Notes under the pieces: model-generated
The model's input: the letters and a program-made list of their open reading frames with translations, nothing else
Databases searched by the model: none
What the model was told of the DNA's origin: nothing
From: Edwardsiella piscicida
GTDB lineage: Bacteria; Pseudomonadota; Gammaproteobacteria; Enterobacterales; Enterobacteriaceae
Reading direction: 5' to 3'
DNA: 64,000 nt
NCBI RefSeq assembly: GCF_001896205.1
Contig: NZ_MPNU01000001.1
Span: 3,003,467-3,067,466, forward strand
Shown here: positions 35,554-45,513 of the stretch, piece after piece
Layout: each line of letters starts with the position of its first letter
Position numbering within the stretch: the first letter of the stretch is position 1
Position numbers and translations under genes: made by a program

Positions 35554-36834
35554 CTAGGGTCCCAGCAGACGGCGTGCCGCCGTAGCGCCGACGATCGCCA
35601 ACAGCATCGGCAGCAGAAAGTCTGGGCTGATATGGGTTAGCTCGAACACCAGCAGCAGCGCGGTCAGCGGCATTCCCATTGAGGCGGATAAAAACGCCCC
35701 GGCGCCGACGACGGCGAACGCCCCCAGCGCGGTGCCCGGCCACAGCTTTAGCCACAGGCTCCCCACGATGCAGGCCAACAGCGCGCCGTTGGCCAACGCT
35801 GGCGTCATCAGCCCTCCGCGCGCCCCCGCCCGCAGAGCCGCCATCTGCACCGCCACCTTCGCACACAGCAAAAGTCCGGCCAACCCAATGCCCACGTCGC
35901 TATTAAAGCTGAGCCAGGTCGCCCCTTTTCCGTTGCCGGGCAACTGCGGTAGCCACAGGCTGAGCAGCGCCAGCAGCAGAAAGGCCAACAGATTATCCCG
36001 GATCAGTCGAACATCACGCGTAGAGTGGGATTCAGCCAAACGCCCCAGGCGAGCAAACAGCACCCCTGCGCCGCCAAACAGCGGACCAAACAGCAGCGAC
36101 CAGAGGAGCAGCCCCTCCGTCACCCGGTACCCCGGCATAGAGTATTGGTACTCATCCCCCAGTCCGATCCGGGCGACCAGCGTCGCCACTGTGCAGCAGA
36201 CCAGCGCCGGGATCACCGCCCTCGCTCGCCAACTCTTCAGCAGCACCTCCAGCGTAAACAGAGCGCCGGCCACCGGCACATTGTACACCGCCGCCAAACC
36301 GGCCCCGGCGCCGCAGGCAATCAGCGTACGCGTCTGCGGTGGCGTAATCCCCAGCGCAAAGGCCAGACGCTCCGCGCCCAGGGCCCCCATCTCCCGCGGC
36401 GCAGACTCCCGCCCCAGCGGCGATCCCATACCGACCGTCATCACCTGCAGCGCGGCATGCAGCATGCTTTCCCACGTCGGCATCCGCGACGCCGGAGTGC
36501 GTAGCGCATCGCGCACGCTGACCAGACCACGCCCATAGCGGTACAGCGCGTACCACCCCACGCCGGCTACGCCGCCCGCCGCCATCAACGCCGTAAAGCG
36601 GCGCCACGGCGCCGCATCGCTAACCCCCTGTAGAAAAGACTCACGGCTGATGATCGCATCCAGGCTATAGCCATAGGCAAGATGCTGCACGCTGTGCAGC
36701 AGCAGGGCGACCAGCCACCCGGCCACCCCGGCGGTCCCCCCCGTCAGCAGCATCGCCAGCGTAAAGCGACCCCAGCGCCGCCAACCAAATACATCACCCC
36801 GCTTACGCACCGTCACCGCCCATCGCCCCATCAT
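35554..36834 (-). CDS. ClC-family chloride channel/antiporter
   Basis: This is a ~426-residue ClC-type membrane protein with about ten hydrophobic helices. The gating-glutamate motif GREGP appears here as GSPLGRESAPRE, so the external Glu is kept but the Gly-Pro context is altered. Other family features are CGAGAGLAAVYNVPVAGALF and RGGLMTPALANGALL. It resembles distant bacterial ClC proteins rather than E. coli ClcA or ClcB. The start is uncertain: ATG at 36834 is shown, with a TTG at 36891 as alternative; neither has a good ribosome site. Cl-/H+ exchange during acid stress is a fair inference beside hdeB. Confidence 0.82.
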   Translation of the reverse strand: MMGRWAVTVRKRGDVFGWRRWGRFTLAMLLTGGTAGVAGWLVALLLHSVQHLAYGYSLDAIISRESFLQGVSDAAPWRRFTALMAAGGVAGVGWYALYRYGRGLVSVRDALRTPASRMPTWESMLHAALQVMTVGMGSPLGRESAPREMGALGAERLAFALGITPPQTRTLIACGAGAGLAAVYNVPVAGALFTLEVLLKSWRARAVIPALVCCTVATLVARIGLGDEYQYSMPGYRVTEGLLLWSLLFGPLFGGAGVLFARLGRLAESHSTRDVRLIRDNLLAFLLLALLSLWLPQLPGNGKGATWLSFNSDVGIGLAGLLLCAKVAVQMAALRAGARGGLMTPALANGALLACIVGSLWLKLWPGTALGAFAVVGAGAFLSASMGMPLTALLLVFELTHISPDFLLPMLLAIVGATAARRLLGP

Positions 36835-37216
36835 CACTGTCAGTGACCATAGCACAGCCTGCGCCAGGCTATCCTGCCGCCGCCGCGTCAATATTGTTAT
36901 CTTTTCTTACACGCCGGAAACCGGACGCCACCATCCACGCGCTTATAATAAAAAACCGGGTTATTCAGCGCTCAAGAGAAGAATAAATACGCCGACTCCT
37001 ATAAATAATGACTTTCAGCCATGCTGTATATATCGCGCTAGCACGATTGGGTGAACCATATATAAAACATTGCAAGCCGATAAGTTTGACCCATGACAAC
37101 TTTTAACAGGATAAAGCCACTGCGAGTTACCCTTGCCTATGCTATTCCTTATATTGCTGTGTGCACGGCAACGTTAATTGAGTAGGACAACTTCTCTATC
37201 CCCAAAGGAAATTCAT
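36835..37216. other. AT-rich divergent spacer, ClC and orphan small gene
   Basis: This ~380-bp spacer separates the ClC start from the orphan gene at 37217. It is AT-rich, with no recognised operator. It should hold both promoters. Confidence 0.5.
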
Positions 37217-37510
37217 ATGCAGAATTTAACTGGAAAGTGGCTGTGTCATGGTGATGGAATGACCTATCATATTACGCAAGATGGAAATTCCGTATTTGTT
37301 TCCGGATCAGGCAACGGCTGCCATAACGTGGGTTTTGGTATTATTGACCCACAGGATAAATCCGTTGTATTAAACTGGGCCGATCTTCCTGATAGCAAAG
37401 GGTTTGGCGCAAAGGGCACCTGCTATATTGATGCCAGCCATCCCGGCGTGCTGAAGAAAAAAGAGGGATCGGCCAGCTATGCTATCGGAAACTTTGAAAA
37501 GGTAGCCTAA
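37217..37510 (+). CDS. Orphan small protein of unknown function
   Basis: This 97-residue protein starts at an ATG after AAAGGAA. It has no signal peptide or membrane segment. Alternating short strands (GKWLCHGDGMTYHITQ, NSVFVSGSGN, VGFGIIDPQDKSVVLNWADL, ASYAIGNFEKV) suggest an all-beta fold resembling small lipocalin-like or carbohydrate-binding domains, though I recognise no family. Three Cys are present. Its coding DNA is visibly more AT-rich than neighbouring genes and it lies about 450 bp from a tRNA-Arg gene, which together suggest acquisition by transfer. Confidence 0.72.
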   Translation: MQNLTGKWLCHGDGMTYHITQDGNSVFVSGSGNGCHNVGFGIIDPQDKSVVLNWADLPDSKGFGAKGTCYIDASHPGVLKKKEGSASYAIGNFEKVA

Positions 37511-37519
37511 CCTGGAATC

Positions 37520-37544
37520 ACCCCATCGCCGCACGCGATGGGGT
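37520..37544. terminator. Hairpin after the orphan gene
   Basis: ACCCCATCGC-CGCAC-GCGATGGGGT is a perfect 10-bp stem, 9 bp after the stop. Only a short AT-rich run follows, so it is a probable but not ideal terminator. Confidence 0.65.
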
Positions 37545-37627
37545 ATTACGCGAATATCAGATGTTTCCTCCATCCACGCAGCAGGGCGCCTCTGACGATT
37601 CGTCGCGCGTCGCGACTAAACGCTGTC

Positions 37628-37723
37628 TCACCATAATACGGTGGCCGCCTGAACGCTCTCATCATCCAGCGCCGCCGCGATAGCGCAGCCGGAAGACGCG
37701 AATCCCATCCCCCATGTGTCCAC
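37628..37723 (-). pseudogene. Possible relic of an alpha/beta-hydrolase gene
   Basis: An open run of about 31 codons ends at 37628 and reads WGMGFASSGCAIAAALDD. This recalls the GICAGGGYAVNAALTD region of dienelactone-hydrolase-like proteins, with the nucleophile position changed. Upstream frames are broken. The match is short and made by eye, so it may be chance. Confidence 0.25.
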
Positions 37724-37961
37724 GCTCAGCGATCTCGCTTACCGAGCGATGGCGCGTCTCTGCCGTTGCCCTACGGATGCCAGGTCGACGGCGACAGACG
37801 TGACACCACAGGGCACTATCGCCTTGATCGCAGCGCGAGACGCCCCCAACGCGGACGAGATATCGCTCGCCTACGCGTGACGTAAGGCGGCTGCAATGGC
37901 GATGATGATATTGATTTTATTGGTTTTTATAGAAAGAGGGAGAACTGACTGGACGTGTTAT

Positions 37962-38038
<77 letters not shown>

Positions 38039-38236
38039 ATCGGAAAATCACCGGTGCATCTGCCTGATGTTTCAGGCGGAATGGGATTATACGGCCCAAC
38101 TCAGGTGAGTCAATGCCTTTCACCGTAAAACGCGCCTAGCGGGTATTGATGGAGATCAATATTCACCTGACAGCGGGCCAGCCATTTGCGACAATGGCGA
38201 CATCCCCGCAACATAACCAGGATGGATCAGCTCACC

Positions 38237-39094
38237 ATGACAGCAAAAATTATTGATGGGAAAACGATTGCGCAGCAGGTCAGAAATGAAGTGGCGGCAC
38301 GGGTGCGACAGCGCCTGGCGGACGGCAAACGGGCGCCGGGACTGGCGGTCATTATGGTCGGTGACGATCCGGCCTCTCGCATCTACGTCGGCAGCAAGCA
38401 GCGCGCCTGTGAAGAGGTCGGCTTTCTCTCCCGCTCCTATGCGCTGCCGGACAGCACCGATGAGGCCCAGCTGCTGACGCTGATCGATACGCTCAACGCC
38501 GACGCGGCCATCGACGGTATTCTGGTACAGCTGCCGCTGCCCGTCGGCATCGATAACAGCCGCGTGCTGGAACGCATCCATCCGGACAAAGACGTGGATG
38601 GTTTTCACCCCTATAACCTGGGCCGCCTGTGCCAGCGCACCCCCAAGCTCCGCCCCTGCACCCCGCGCGGTATCATTACCCTGCTGGAGCGCTGCGGCAT
38701 CGAAACCCAGGGGATGGATGCCGTGATGGTCGGCGCCTCCAACATCGTGGGGAGACCGATGGCGCTGGAGCTGCTGCTGGCCGGCTGCACCACCACCATC
38801 ACCCACAGCCGCACCCGTAACCTGCAGCAGCACGTCGAGCGCGCCGATCTGATCGTCGCCGCCGTCGGTAAACCCGGCTTTATCCCCGGCGAATGGGTCA
38901 AGCCCGGCGCGGTGGTGATCGATGTCGGCATCAATCGGTTGGAAAGCGGTAAGGTGGTCGGCGACGTCGACTTTGCCGGCGCCGCCCAGCGCGCCAGCTG
39001 GATTACCCCGGTTCCCGGCGGCGTCGGGCCGATGACCGTCGCCACCCTGATGCAGAATACCCTGCAGGCCTGTGAGGCGTTTCACGACGACTAA
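38237..39094 (+). CDS. folD: Methylene-THF dehydrogenase/cyclohydrolase
   Basis: FolD interconverts 5,10-methylene-THF and 10-formyl-THF with NADP+. The Met at 38237 ([15 protein letters not shown]) gives 285 residues against 288 in E. coli. Catalytic Tyr and Lys are in [16 protein letters not shown] (near 50-60), the substrate block is [18 protein letters not shown] (near 115-132) and the NADP site [12 protein letters not shown]-type block lies near 165. The Met at 38186 is rejected as too long. Confidence 0.96.
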   Translation: MTAKIIDGKTIAQQVRNEVAARVRQRLADGKRAPGLAVIMVGDDPASRIYVGSKQRACEEVGFLSRSYALPDSTDEAQLLTLIDTLNADAAIDGILVQLPLPVGIDNSRVLERIHPDKDVDGFHPYNLGRLCQRTPKLRPCTPRGIITLLERCGIETQGMDAVMVGASNIVGRPMALELLLAGCTTTITHSRTRNLQQHVERADLIVAAVGKPGFIPGEWVKPGAVVIDVGINRLESGKVVGDVDFAGAAQRASWITPVPGGVGPMTVATLMQNTLQACEAFHDD

Positions 39095-39214
39095 GCCTTC
39101 GGCGCGCCATCGTGTCCCAGACGCAGCTTTCCCGTGCGCCGGGCGCTGCAGGCTGGCACAATAGCGGCGTGTCCGCCCGCGCGGCGGTTAATTTTTAAGG
39201 CAAGAGAAAAGACC

Positions 39215-39427
39215 ATGCAAACTTTCCATCTGGACAATCATCCGCACGTCGAGCTGTGCGATCTGCTGAAGCTGCAGGGCTGGTGCGACAGCGGCGCCCA
39301 GGCCAAAAACCTGATCGCCGAGGGCCAGGTCAAGGTCGACGGCGCGGTCGAAACGCGCAAGCGCGCGAAGATTGTCGCGGGCCAGGTGGTCGACTTCGCC
39401 GGGCAGCAGGCGCGCGTCATCGCCTAA
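39215..39427 (+). CDS. ybcJ: S4-like RNA-binding protein YbcJ
   Basis: This 70-residue protein is a stand-alone S4-type RNA-binding domain: LCDLLKLQGWCDSGAQAKNL, IAEGQVKVDGAVETRKRAKI and VDFAGQQARVI. It is close in length and sequence to E. coli YbcJ, which also lies near folD and cysS. The exact RNA target is unknown. It is followed by a strong shared terminator. Confidence 0.93.
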   Translation: MQTFHLDNHPHVELCDLLKLQGWCDSGAQAKNLIAEGQVKVDGAVETRKRAKIVAGQVVDFAGQQARVIA

Positions 39428-39444
39428 GCTGAGCACCAGACGTC

Positions 39445-39472
39445 AAAAAGCCGGACCCAGGTCCGGCTTTTT
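39445..39472. terminator. Bidirectional terminator between ybcJ and cysS
   Basis: AAAAAGCCGGAC-CCAG-GTCCGGCTTTTT is a perfect 12-bp stem with U-runs on both strands, placed between the convergent ends of ybcJ and cysS. Confidence 0.95.
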
Positions 39473-39490
39473 GCGCGTTATCGCTCGGCC

Positions 39491-40876
39491 TTACTTACGC
39501 CGCCAGGTGGTGCCCTGCGGCCCATCCTCCAGCACGATCCCCATCGCATTCAGGCTGTCACGCGCCTCATCGGCAAGCGCCCATGCTTTGGCGGCGCGGG
39601 CATCGTTGCGCTGCTTAATCAGCGCCTCGATCTGCGCAACCTCGTCATCGCCTGCCGCGGCGCCGCTCTGCAGGAAGTGCTCCGGCGTCTGCTCCAGCAG
39701 CCCCAGGACGTGGGCCAGACCGCGCATCTGCGCCGCCAGCGCACTCGCCTGCGCCATGTCCTCCCCTTTCAGACGGTTGATCTCACGCGCCATGTCGAAC
39801 AGTACGGAGTAGGCCTCCGGCGTGTTGAAGTCATCATCCATCGCCGCCCGGAAGCGCGCGGTAAAGGTCTCATCCGCCGCCGGCTGCGCCGCGGCGTCGG
39901 TGCCGCGCAGCGCGGTATACAGACGCTCCAGCGCCGCACGCGCCTGCTTCAGGTTCTCTTCGCTGTAGTTCAGCTGGCTGCGGTAGTGGCCGGACATCAG
40001 GAAGTAACGCACCGTCTCCGCGTCATAGTGCGCCAGCACGTCGCGGATGGTGAAGAAGTTGCCCAGCGACTTGGACATCTTCTCGCGATCGATCATCACC
40101 ATGCCGGAGTGCATCCAGTAGTTGACGTAGGCGCCGTCGTGGGCGCAGGTCGACTGGGCAATCTCGTTCTCATGGTGCGGGAACATCAGGTCCGAACCGC
40201 CGCCGTGAATATCAAAGTGCGCGCCCAGCTGCTTGCAGTTCATCGCCGAGCACTCGATGTGCCAGCCGGGGCGCCCTTCGCCCCACGGTGACGGCCAGCT
40301 CGGCTCGCCCGGCTTGGACATCTTCCACAGCACAAAGTCCATCGGGTTGCGCTTCACGTCGGCCACCTCCACCCGCGCACCGGCCTGCAGCTGCTCCAGA
40401 TCCTGGCGCGACAGCACGCCGTAGTCCGGATCGGTATCGACGGCGAACATCACGTCGCCGTTGCTGGCCACATAGGCATGATCGCGGGCGATCAGCTGCT
40501 CCACCAGCGCGATGATCTCGGCGATATGGTGGGTCGCGCGCGGCTCCACGTCGGGACGGGCGATATTCAGGGCATCAAAGTCGCGATGCATCTCCGCCAG
40601 CATACGCTCGGTCAGCTGCTCGCAGCTCTCCTTGTTCTCCAGCGCACGCTTGATGATTTTATCGTCCACGTCGGTCACGTTACGCACATACTTCAGCCTG
40701 TAGCCCAGGTAGCGCAGGTAGCGGGCCACCACGTCGAAACAGACAAAGGTTCGGCCGTGACCGATGTGACACAGGTCGTAAATGGTTACCCCACACACAT
40801 ACATACCGACTTCACCGGCATGGATGGGTTTAAATTCCTCTTTCTGGCGACTGAGTGTATTAAAGATTTTAAGCAT
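39491..40876 (-). CDS. cysS: Cysteinyl-tRNA synthetase
   Basis: CysS charges tRNA-Cys. The Met at 40876 ([15 protein letters not shown]) gives 461 residues, equal to E. coli. Class I signatures are [13 protein letters not shown] (HIGH, near 37) and [10 protein letters not shown] (KMSKS, near 266). Zinc ligands are Cys28 in YVCGVT and the block near 209-238 with [10 protein letters not shown] and HHENEIAQS. Divergent from ppiB, as in E. coli. Confidence 0.97.
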   Translation of the reverse strand: MLKIFNTLSRQKEEFKPIHAGEVGMYVCGVTIYDLCHIGHGRTFVCFDVVARYLRYLGYRLKYVRNVTDVDDKIIKRALENKESCEQLTERMLAEMHRDFDALNIARPDVEPRATHHIAEIIALVEQLIARDHAYVASNGDVMFAVDTDPDYGVLSRQDLEQLQAGARVEVADVKRNPMDFVLWKMSKPGEPSWPSPWGEGRPGWHIECSAMNCKQLGAHFDIHGGGSDLMFPHHENEIAQSTCAHDGAYVNYWMHSGMVMIDREKMSKSLGNFFTIRDVLAHYDAETVRYFLMSGHYRSQLNYSEENLKQARAALERLYTALRGTDAAAQPAADETFTARFRAAMDDDFNTPEAYSVLFDMAREINRLKGEDMAQASALAAQMRGLAHVLGLLEQTPEHFLQSGAAAGDDEVAQIEALIKQRNDARAAKAWALADEARDSLNAMGIVLEDGPQGTTWRRK

Positions 40877-41064
40877 CGGGGGTATCCGTGATAGTTGCTG
40901 ATAACGGGATAGAAACGTAAAGGTTATACTAACGCAGCGCCCGGAGAGAATGAAGCCCGGGAGCAGCGCCCTGCGAATATTCCCGGAGAAAGAGGTGCCA
41001 GCGGCAGGGGCATCGGCTACAATCATCCCGCTTGCTTCAATCATCATAAAACAGGATTATTGTT

Positions 41065-41559
41065 ATGGTTACTTTCCACACCAATCATGGTGACATCGTC
41101 ATCAAAACCTTTGACGACAAAGCGCCGGCTACCGTTGCCAACTTCCTGGAATACTGCCGTGACGGCTTCTACGACAACACCATCTTTCACCGCGTGATCG
41201 ATGGCTTCATGATCCAGGGCGGCGGTTTCGAGCCGGGCATGAAACAGAAAGCCACCAAGGCACCGATCAAGAATGAAGCCAACAATGGCCTGAAGAATAC
41301 CCGCGGCACGCTGTCCATGGCGCGCACCAACGATCCGCACTCGGCGACCGCCCAGTTCTTCATCAACGTCGTTGATAACGACTTCCTCAACTTCCGCTCC
41401 GAGCGCCCGGACGGCTGGGGCTATGCCGTATTCGCCGAAGTGGTAGAAGGCATGGACGTGGTCGACAAGATCAAGGGTGTCTCCACCGGCCGTAACGGCA
41501 TGCACCAGGATGTTCCGCGTGAAGACGTGATCATCCAACGCGTTACCGTGAGCGAATAA
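41065..41559 (+). CDS. ppiB: Cytoplasmic peptidyl-prolyl isomerase B
   Basis: PpiB is a cyclophilin that speeds proline isomerisation. It has 164 residues, same as E. coli, with the core motifs [18 protein letters not shown] (residues ~40-57) and [18 protein letters not shown] (~92-109). The lpxH start lies eight bases after its stop, suggesting joint transcription. Confidence 0.97.
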   Translation: MVTFHTNHGDIVIKTFDDKAPATVANFLEYCRDGFYDNTIFHRVIDGFMIQGGGFEPGMKQKATKAPIKNEANNGLKNTRGTLSMARTNDPHSATAQFFINVVDNDFLNFRSERPDGWGYAVFAEVVEGMDVVDKIKGVSTGRNGMHQDVPREDVIIQRVTVSE

Positions 41560-41567
41560 TCGCCCGA

Positions 41568-42347
41568 ATGGCAACGCTGTTCATCGCTGATTTACACCTC
41601 AGCCAACAGGAACCGGCGATCACCGCCGGTTTTCTGCGCTTTCTTGCCGAAGAAGCCCCTCAGGCAGAAGCCCTATACATTCTGGGCGACTTTTTCGACT
41701 ACTGGATAGGGGATGATGACCCCCAGCCGCTGCACCAGCACGTCGCCGAGGCGCTGCGCCGTCTGAGCGACAGTGGCGTGCCCTGCTACTTCATTTGCGG
41801 TAACCGCGATTTTTTACTGGGTAAGTCCTATGCCAAGCGCTGCGGCATGACCCTGCTGCCTGATGAACAGATCATTACGCTATACGGTCAGCCGATTCTG
41901 CTGCTGCACGGCGATACCCTGTGCAGCGACGATCGCGACTACCAGCGCTACCGACGCCGGGTTCACAACCCCTTGCTACAGTGGCTGTTCCGCCGCCTTC
42001 CCCTGCGCCTGCGCCTGAAGATCGCCGCCGGTATGCGCCGACAGAGCCAGCGCAGCAACAGCGCCAAGGCGATGACCATCATGGATGTCAACCAGGAGAC
42101 GGTCTGCGCCACTCTGCAACGCCGCGGCGTTCAGCGCATGATCCACGGCCATACCCATCGCCCGGCCCTACATCACTTTAGCCTGGACGATGGCCGCTGC
42201 GCCCTGCGCGCGGTGCTGGGTGCCTGGCATACCCACGGCTCGATGATCCGGGTCGACGCACAGGGGATACATCTGATCGAGCTGCCCGCTCACCCCGCCG
42301 AGAGCGAGCCCATCACGACGCGGTTACGCCCCGCCAGCTTGGCCTGA
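41568..42347 (+). CDS. lpxH: UDP-2,3-diacylglucosamine hydrolase
   Basis: LpxH makes lipid X in the lipid A pathway. The 259 residues carry the calcineurin-like metal motifs: FIADLHLS (D, H near 8-10), [12 protein letters not shown] (near 40), CGNRDFLLG (near 78), LLLHGDTLC (near 113) and IHGHTHRPA (near 195). E. coli LpxH has 240 residues; the extra ~18-residue tail after LIELPA is coded by DNA that is antisense to the end of the diguanylate cyclase gene. The two genes overlap tail-to-tail by 58 bp. Confidence 0.95.
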   Translation: MATLFIADLHLSQQEPAITAGFLRFLAEEAPQAEALYILGDFFDYWIGDDDPQPLHQHVAEALRRLSDSGVPCYFICGNRDFLLGKSYAKRCGMTLLPDEQIITLYGQPILLLHGDTLCSDDRDYQRYRRRVHNPLLQWLFRRLPLRLRLKIAAGMRRQSQRSNSAKAMTIMDVNQETVCATLQRRGVQRMIHGHTHRPALHHFSLDDGRCALRAVLGAWHTHGSMIRVDAQGIHLIELPAHPAESEPITTRLRPASLA

Positions 42348-43660
42348 TACAGCGCCATATCGGCCTGCGCCACGCACGCCTGGGCGCTCTGTCGACTCTC
42401 CTCGCAGACAACGCCGCCGATGCTGAGGGTCACGCTCAGTGGGGTGCCGTCCAGCGCTGTGAGCGGTAGCGCCGCCACGTCGCGACAGATCCGCTCGGCT
42501 ATCGCGCGCGTCTGCGCCGCGTCCGCGTGGTACAGTAATACGCAAAACTCATCGCCGCCGACGCGCGCCACCACGTCCTCTGGACGGGCTCCCCGACCGA
42601 TAGCCCGAGCCACCTCGCACAGCACCCGATCGCCGCTCAGGTGGCCATAGCGATCGTTGATCAGCTTAAAGCGATCGATATCCATCATCAGCACGCCCAG
42701 CGGGTATGTCGCGCCGCACTGCGGCAGCGCCCGCTGCAGACACCCATAGTAGTAAGCGCGGTTAAAGGTCTGCGTCAGGCCATCGCGGATCGCATTGTTG
42801 TAGCTGATGGCATATTCGATCTGTATACGACGGTAGCGCTGAAAAATGTCATATAAGAAGATCTCCATGACGTAAAAATTGGCCACCAGCCCAAACAGCA
42901 GAGATCCATACCACCCTACGCTGCTCACCTGGGGAGAGCGCCACTGCAGCACAAACCCGCCCAGGATGATCAGGCTGGCCAGCGTCACCGCCAGCCAAAA
43001 GCGCGTCGCCAGACGGGTTTGCCAGATCAGCAGCAGCGCCAGCGCCCCCCACAGCGTACACATAAACGGCAGCACCACCTGTCGATACCCTGCCTGATAA
43101 TTCTGCGACACCTGCAGCAGCCGTGGCTCGAGCCACAGCGAATGCAGCGAGTGGTTGGAGAGCAGCAGTGCGCCCAGCGCGACCGCGACGCTCATGGTCA
43201 GGCTCAGCGCCACCACCGGGCAGAGCGCGATGGCGCCTTTCTCCTGCCGGCGGTAAAGGTACAGCGCATACAGAAACAGCATTGCCATTCCGCTATAGCG
43301 GATTAAATAAAATAAAACAAAGTCATTCAGCGTTAACGCATTTTTATATTCCGGAAAAAAGATATCTTGGCAAAATAATAAACTACAGAGAAGGAGCGAG
43401 GCCGAAAGTAGGTAGGATACGATTAACGGGATCTTATATATTTGCTGGCGCTCGCAGTTAAATTGCATAAAAATAAATAACGCAATAAATATATGCATGA
43501 TCAGCAAAATAGCGTTACATACGGCGATAAAGCCGCGCAGTAGTACCATAGGCTGCGCCGCCGTCAGGAAGATCAGGCAATAGCACACCAGCGTCAGAAA
43601 TAATAATAATATTCCCAGCGGACCGCCGCCGCGGGACAATAGCGTCGTGATCCATTTCAT
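42290..43660 (-). CDS. Membrane-bound diguanylate cyclase (GGDEF)
   Basis: This 456-residue protein has about eight hydrophobic segments in residues 1-265, then a GGDEF domain that makes cyclic di-GMP. The active site [13 protein letters not shown] (near 370) is intact, and RPED five residues before GGDEF is a standard product-inhibition I-site. [17 protein letters not shown] (near 325) is also conserved. The sensor half is not a family I can name. The ATG at 43660 follows AAGGA. It is monocistronic between lpxH and purE. Confidence 0.92.
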   Translation of the reverse strand: MKWITTLLSRGGGPLGILLLFLTLVCYCLIFLTAAQPMVLLRGFIAVCNAILLIMHIFIALFIFMQFNCERQQIYKIPLIVSYLLSASLLLCSLLFCQDIFFPEYKNALTLNDFVLFYLIRYSGMAMLFLYALYLYRRQEKGAIALCPVVALSLTMSVAVALGALLLSNHSLHSLWLEPRLLQVSQNYQAGYRQVVLPFMCTLWGALALLLIWQTRLATRFWLAVTLASLIILGGFVLQWRSPQVSSVGWYGSLLFGLVANFYVMEIFLYDIFQRYRRIQIEYAISYNNAIRDGLTQTFNRAYYYGCLQRALPQCGATYPLGVLMMDIDRFKLINDRYGHLSGDRVLCEVARAIGRGARPEDVVARVGGDEFCVLLYHADAAQTRAIAERICRDVAALPLTALDGTPLSVTLSIGGVVCEESRQSAQACVAQADMALYQAKLAGRNRVVMGSLSAG

Positions 43661-43819
43661 GGACAGTCCTTAAACAATATAGCGTCAGACTATCTCTGGC
43701 GTTGAGCGGTAGAGGTCCCCAAATAGCCCTTCATGGACTACTACTTTTATAGTAGATGTTTCCCTCGCATTACGCTAACCGATAGCGTAACGGCGCTGAC
43801 TTTCCCCGGCGCGGCGGCC

Positions 43820-43835
43820 ACGCAAACGTTTTCCT
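43820..43835. promoter_or_regulatory. PurR operator and purE promoter
   Basis: ACGCAAACGTTTTCCT matches the PurR consensus ACGCAAACGTTTTCNT at every fixed position. It overlaps a likely -35 (TTTTCC) with a TATGCT -10 about 17 bases on (near 43853). This places purEK under purine repression as in E. coli. Confidence 0.93.
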
Positions 43836-43933
43836 CACCTGAAAAGCTATGCTATGCTTTGCCCCTCTTATCTGTAGGGCCGCCGGGATCGGGCGGCCAT
43901 TCACCGCCACCGAGTTAGAGGAGCACGCCATTC

Positions 43934-44443
43934 ATGTCCGCCAGCGCCGCACCGGCCAGGATCGCCATCGTCATGGGGTCCAAAAGCGATTGGGCCACCC
44001 TGCAGTTCGCCGCCGAAATCCTGACGCAGCTTGAGCTGCCCTGCCACGTGGAGGTGGTATCAGCGCACCGTACTCCGGATAAGCTGTTTCACTTTGCCGA
44101 GCAGGCGGCGGCGCGCGGGCTGCAGGTCATCATCGCCGGCGCCGGCGGCGCGGCTCACCTGCCCGGCATGCTGGCGGCCAAAACCCTGCTGCCGGTGCTG
44201 GGCGTACCGGTACAGAGCGCCGCGCTGAATGGGGTCGACAGCCTCTACTCGATAGTACAGATGCCGCGCGGCATCCCGGTCGGCACCCTGGCCATCGGCA
44301 AGGCGGGCGCCGCCAATGCCGCCCTGCTGGCGGCCCAGATCCTGGCGCTGCATGACGAAGCGCTGAGCCGCCGCCTGGCCGCCTGGCGCCAGGCGCAGAG
44401 CGACGAGGTGCTCAGCCATCCCGATCCGCGGGAGGACGCATGA
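43934..44443 (+). CDS. purE: N5-CAIR mutase (AIR carboxylase catalytic subunit)
   Basis: PurE converts N5-CAIR to CAIR in purine synthesis. It has 169 residues as in E. coli. Class I PurE motifs are [17 protein letters not shown] (near 12-28), [14 protein letters not shown] (near 38-51) with the catalytic His, and [17 protein letters not shown] (near 73-88). Its stop overlaps the purK start (ATGA). Confidence 0.97.
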   Translation: MSASAAPARIAIVMGSKSDWATLQFAAEILTQLELPCHVEVVSAHRTPDKLFHFAEQAAARGLQVIIAGAGGAAHLPGMLAAKTLLPVLGVPVQSAALNGVDSLYSIVQMPRGIPVGTLAIGKAGAANAALLAAQILALHDEALSRRLAAWRQAQSDEVLSHPDPREDA

Positions 44444-45510
44444 AGCCGGTTTGCGTACTGGGCGATGGCCAGCTGGGGCGCATGCTGCGTCAGGCCGGAG
44501 AACCGCTGGGGATCCCGGTCTATCCGGTGGGTATCGAGGCCGATCCGCACAGCGTCCCCTGGCAACAGGCGGTGATCACCGCCGAAATCGAACGCTGGCC
44601 CGACACGCCGCTGACCCGCGAGCTGGCCAGCCACCCGGCCTTCATCAACCGCGATATCTTCCCGCTGCTGGCCGATCGCTACAGCCAAAAGCAGCTGCTG
44701 GACGAACTGGCGCTGCCGACGGCGCCCTGGGCGCTGCTGGCCGCGCCAGAACAGTGGCCCGCCCTGTTTGAACGCCTCGGCCCGCTGGCCATCGTCAAGC
44801 GCCGCACCGGCGGCTATGACGGGCGCGGTCAGTGGCGTATCCGCCCCGGTCACGAACCCCAGCTTGATGCCGAGATCTACGGGCAGTGTATTGTCGAGCA
44901 AGGGATCAACTTCATCGGCGAGGTCTCGCTGATCGGCGCCCGCGCTCAGGATGGCCGCTGCGTTTTCTATCCCCTCACCCATAACCTGCATCAGGACGGC
45001 ATTCTGCGCGCCAGCCTGGTCTTTCCGCAGCCGGAGAGCTTTCTGCAGGAGAAGGCGCAGGCGATGCTGCAGCGCATCATGCAGCGCCTGGAGTATGTCG
45101 GCGTCATGGCGATGGAGTGTTTCGTGGTGGATGACGACACCCTGCTGATTAACGAGCTGGCGCCACGCGTACACAACAGCGGGCACTGGACCCAGAACGG
45201 CGCCTCGATAAGTCAGTTCGAGCTGCACCTGCGCGCGCTGCTCGGCCTGCCTCTGCCGCACCCGGATGTCTCCACCCCCTCCGTAATGATCAACCTGATC
45301 GGCACCGCGCTGGACACCGCATGGCTAAGCGGCCCGCTGGTGCACCTGCACTGGTACGATAAGGCGGTCCGTCCGGGACGCAAGGTGGGCCACCTCAACC
45401 TGAACCACTTCCAGTCCCAGCGGCTGGTCAGCGCCCTGGATACCCTGCGCGGCCAGCTGCCGGCGGAGTACCAGGACGCCCTGGCATGGGCCGGCGCGCG
45501 GCTGAGCTGA
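44440..45510 (+). CDS. purK: N5-CAIR synthase (ATPase subunit)
   Basis: PurK, an ATP-grasp enzyme, carboxylates AIR to N5-CAIR with ATP and bicarbonate. Its 356 residues are one more than E. coli. Landmarks are [19 protein letters not shown] at the N-terminus, [13 protein letters not shown] (near 125), and [18 protein letters not shown] (near 240-257). It is coupled with purE and ends four bases before the convergent ybbP end. Confidence 0.97.
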   Translation: MKPVCVLGDGQLGRMLRQAGEPLGIPVYPVGIEADPHSVPWQQAVITAEIERWPDTPLTRELASHPAFINRDIFPLLADRYSQKQLLDELALPTAPWALLAAPEQWPALFERLGPLAIVKRRTGGYDGRGQWRIRPGHEPQLDAEIYGQCIVEQGINFIGEVSLIGARAQDGRCVFYPLTHNLHQDGILRASLVFPQPESFLQEKAQAMLQRIMQRLEYVGVMAMECFVVDDDTLLINELAPRVHNSGHWTQNGASISQFELHLRALLGLPLPHPDVSTPSVMINLIGTALDTAWLSGPLVHLHWYDKAVRPGRKVGHLNLNHFQSQRLVSALDTLRGQLPAEYQDALAWAGARLS

Positions 45511-45513
45511 GCA

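Larger units (their letters stand above)
37511..37961. other. Gene-free spacer between orphan gene and tRNA-Arg
   Basis: No intact gene is present in this 451 bp. The GC-rich middle looks like old coding DNA (see the relic at 37628). No integrase gene or clear direct repeat of the tRNA 3' end was found within it. Confidence 0.55.

Noticed and set aside
37511-37961. Intact att site or integrase next to argU
   Set aside because: No direct repeat of the tRNA 3' end and no integrase frame could be found.
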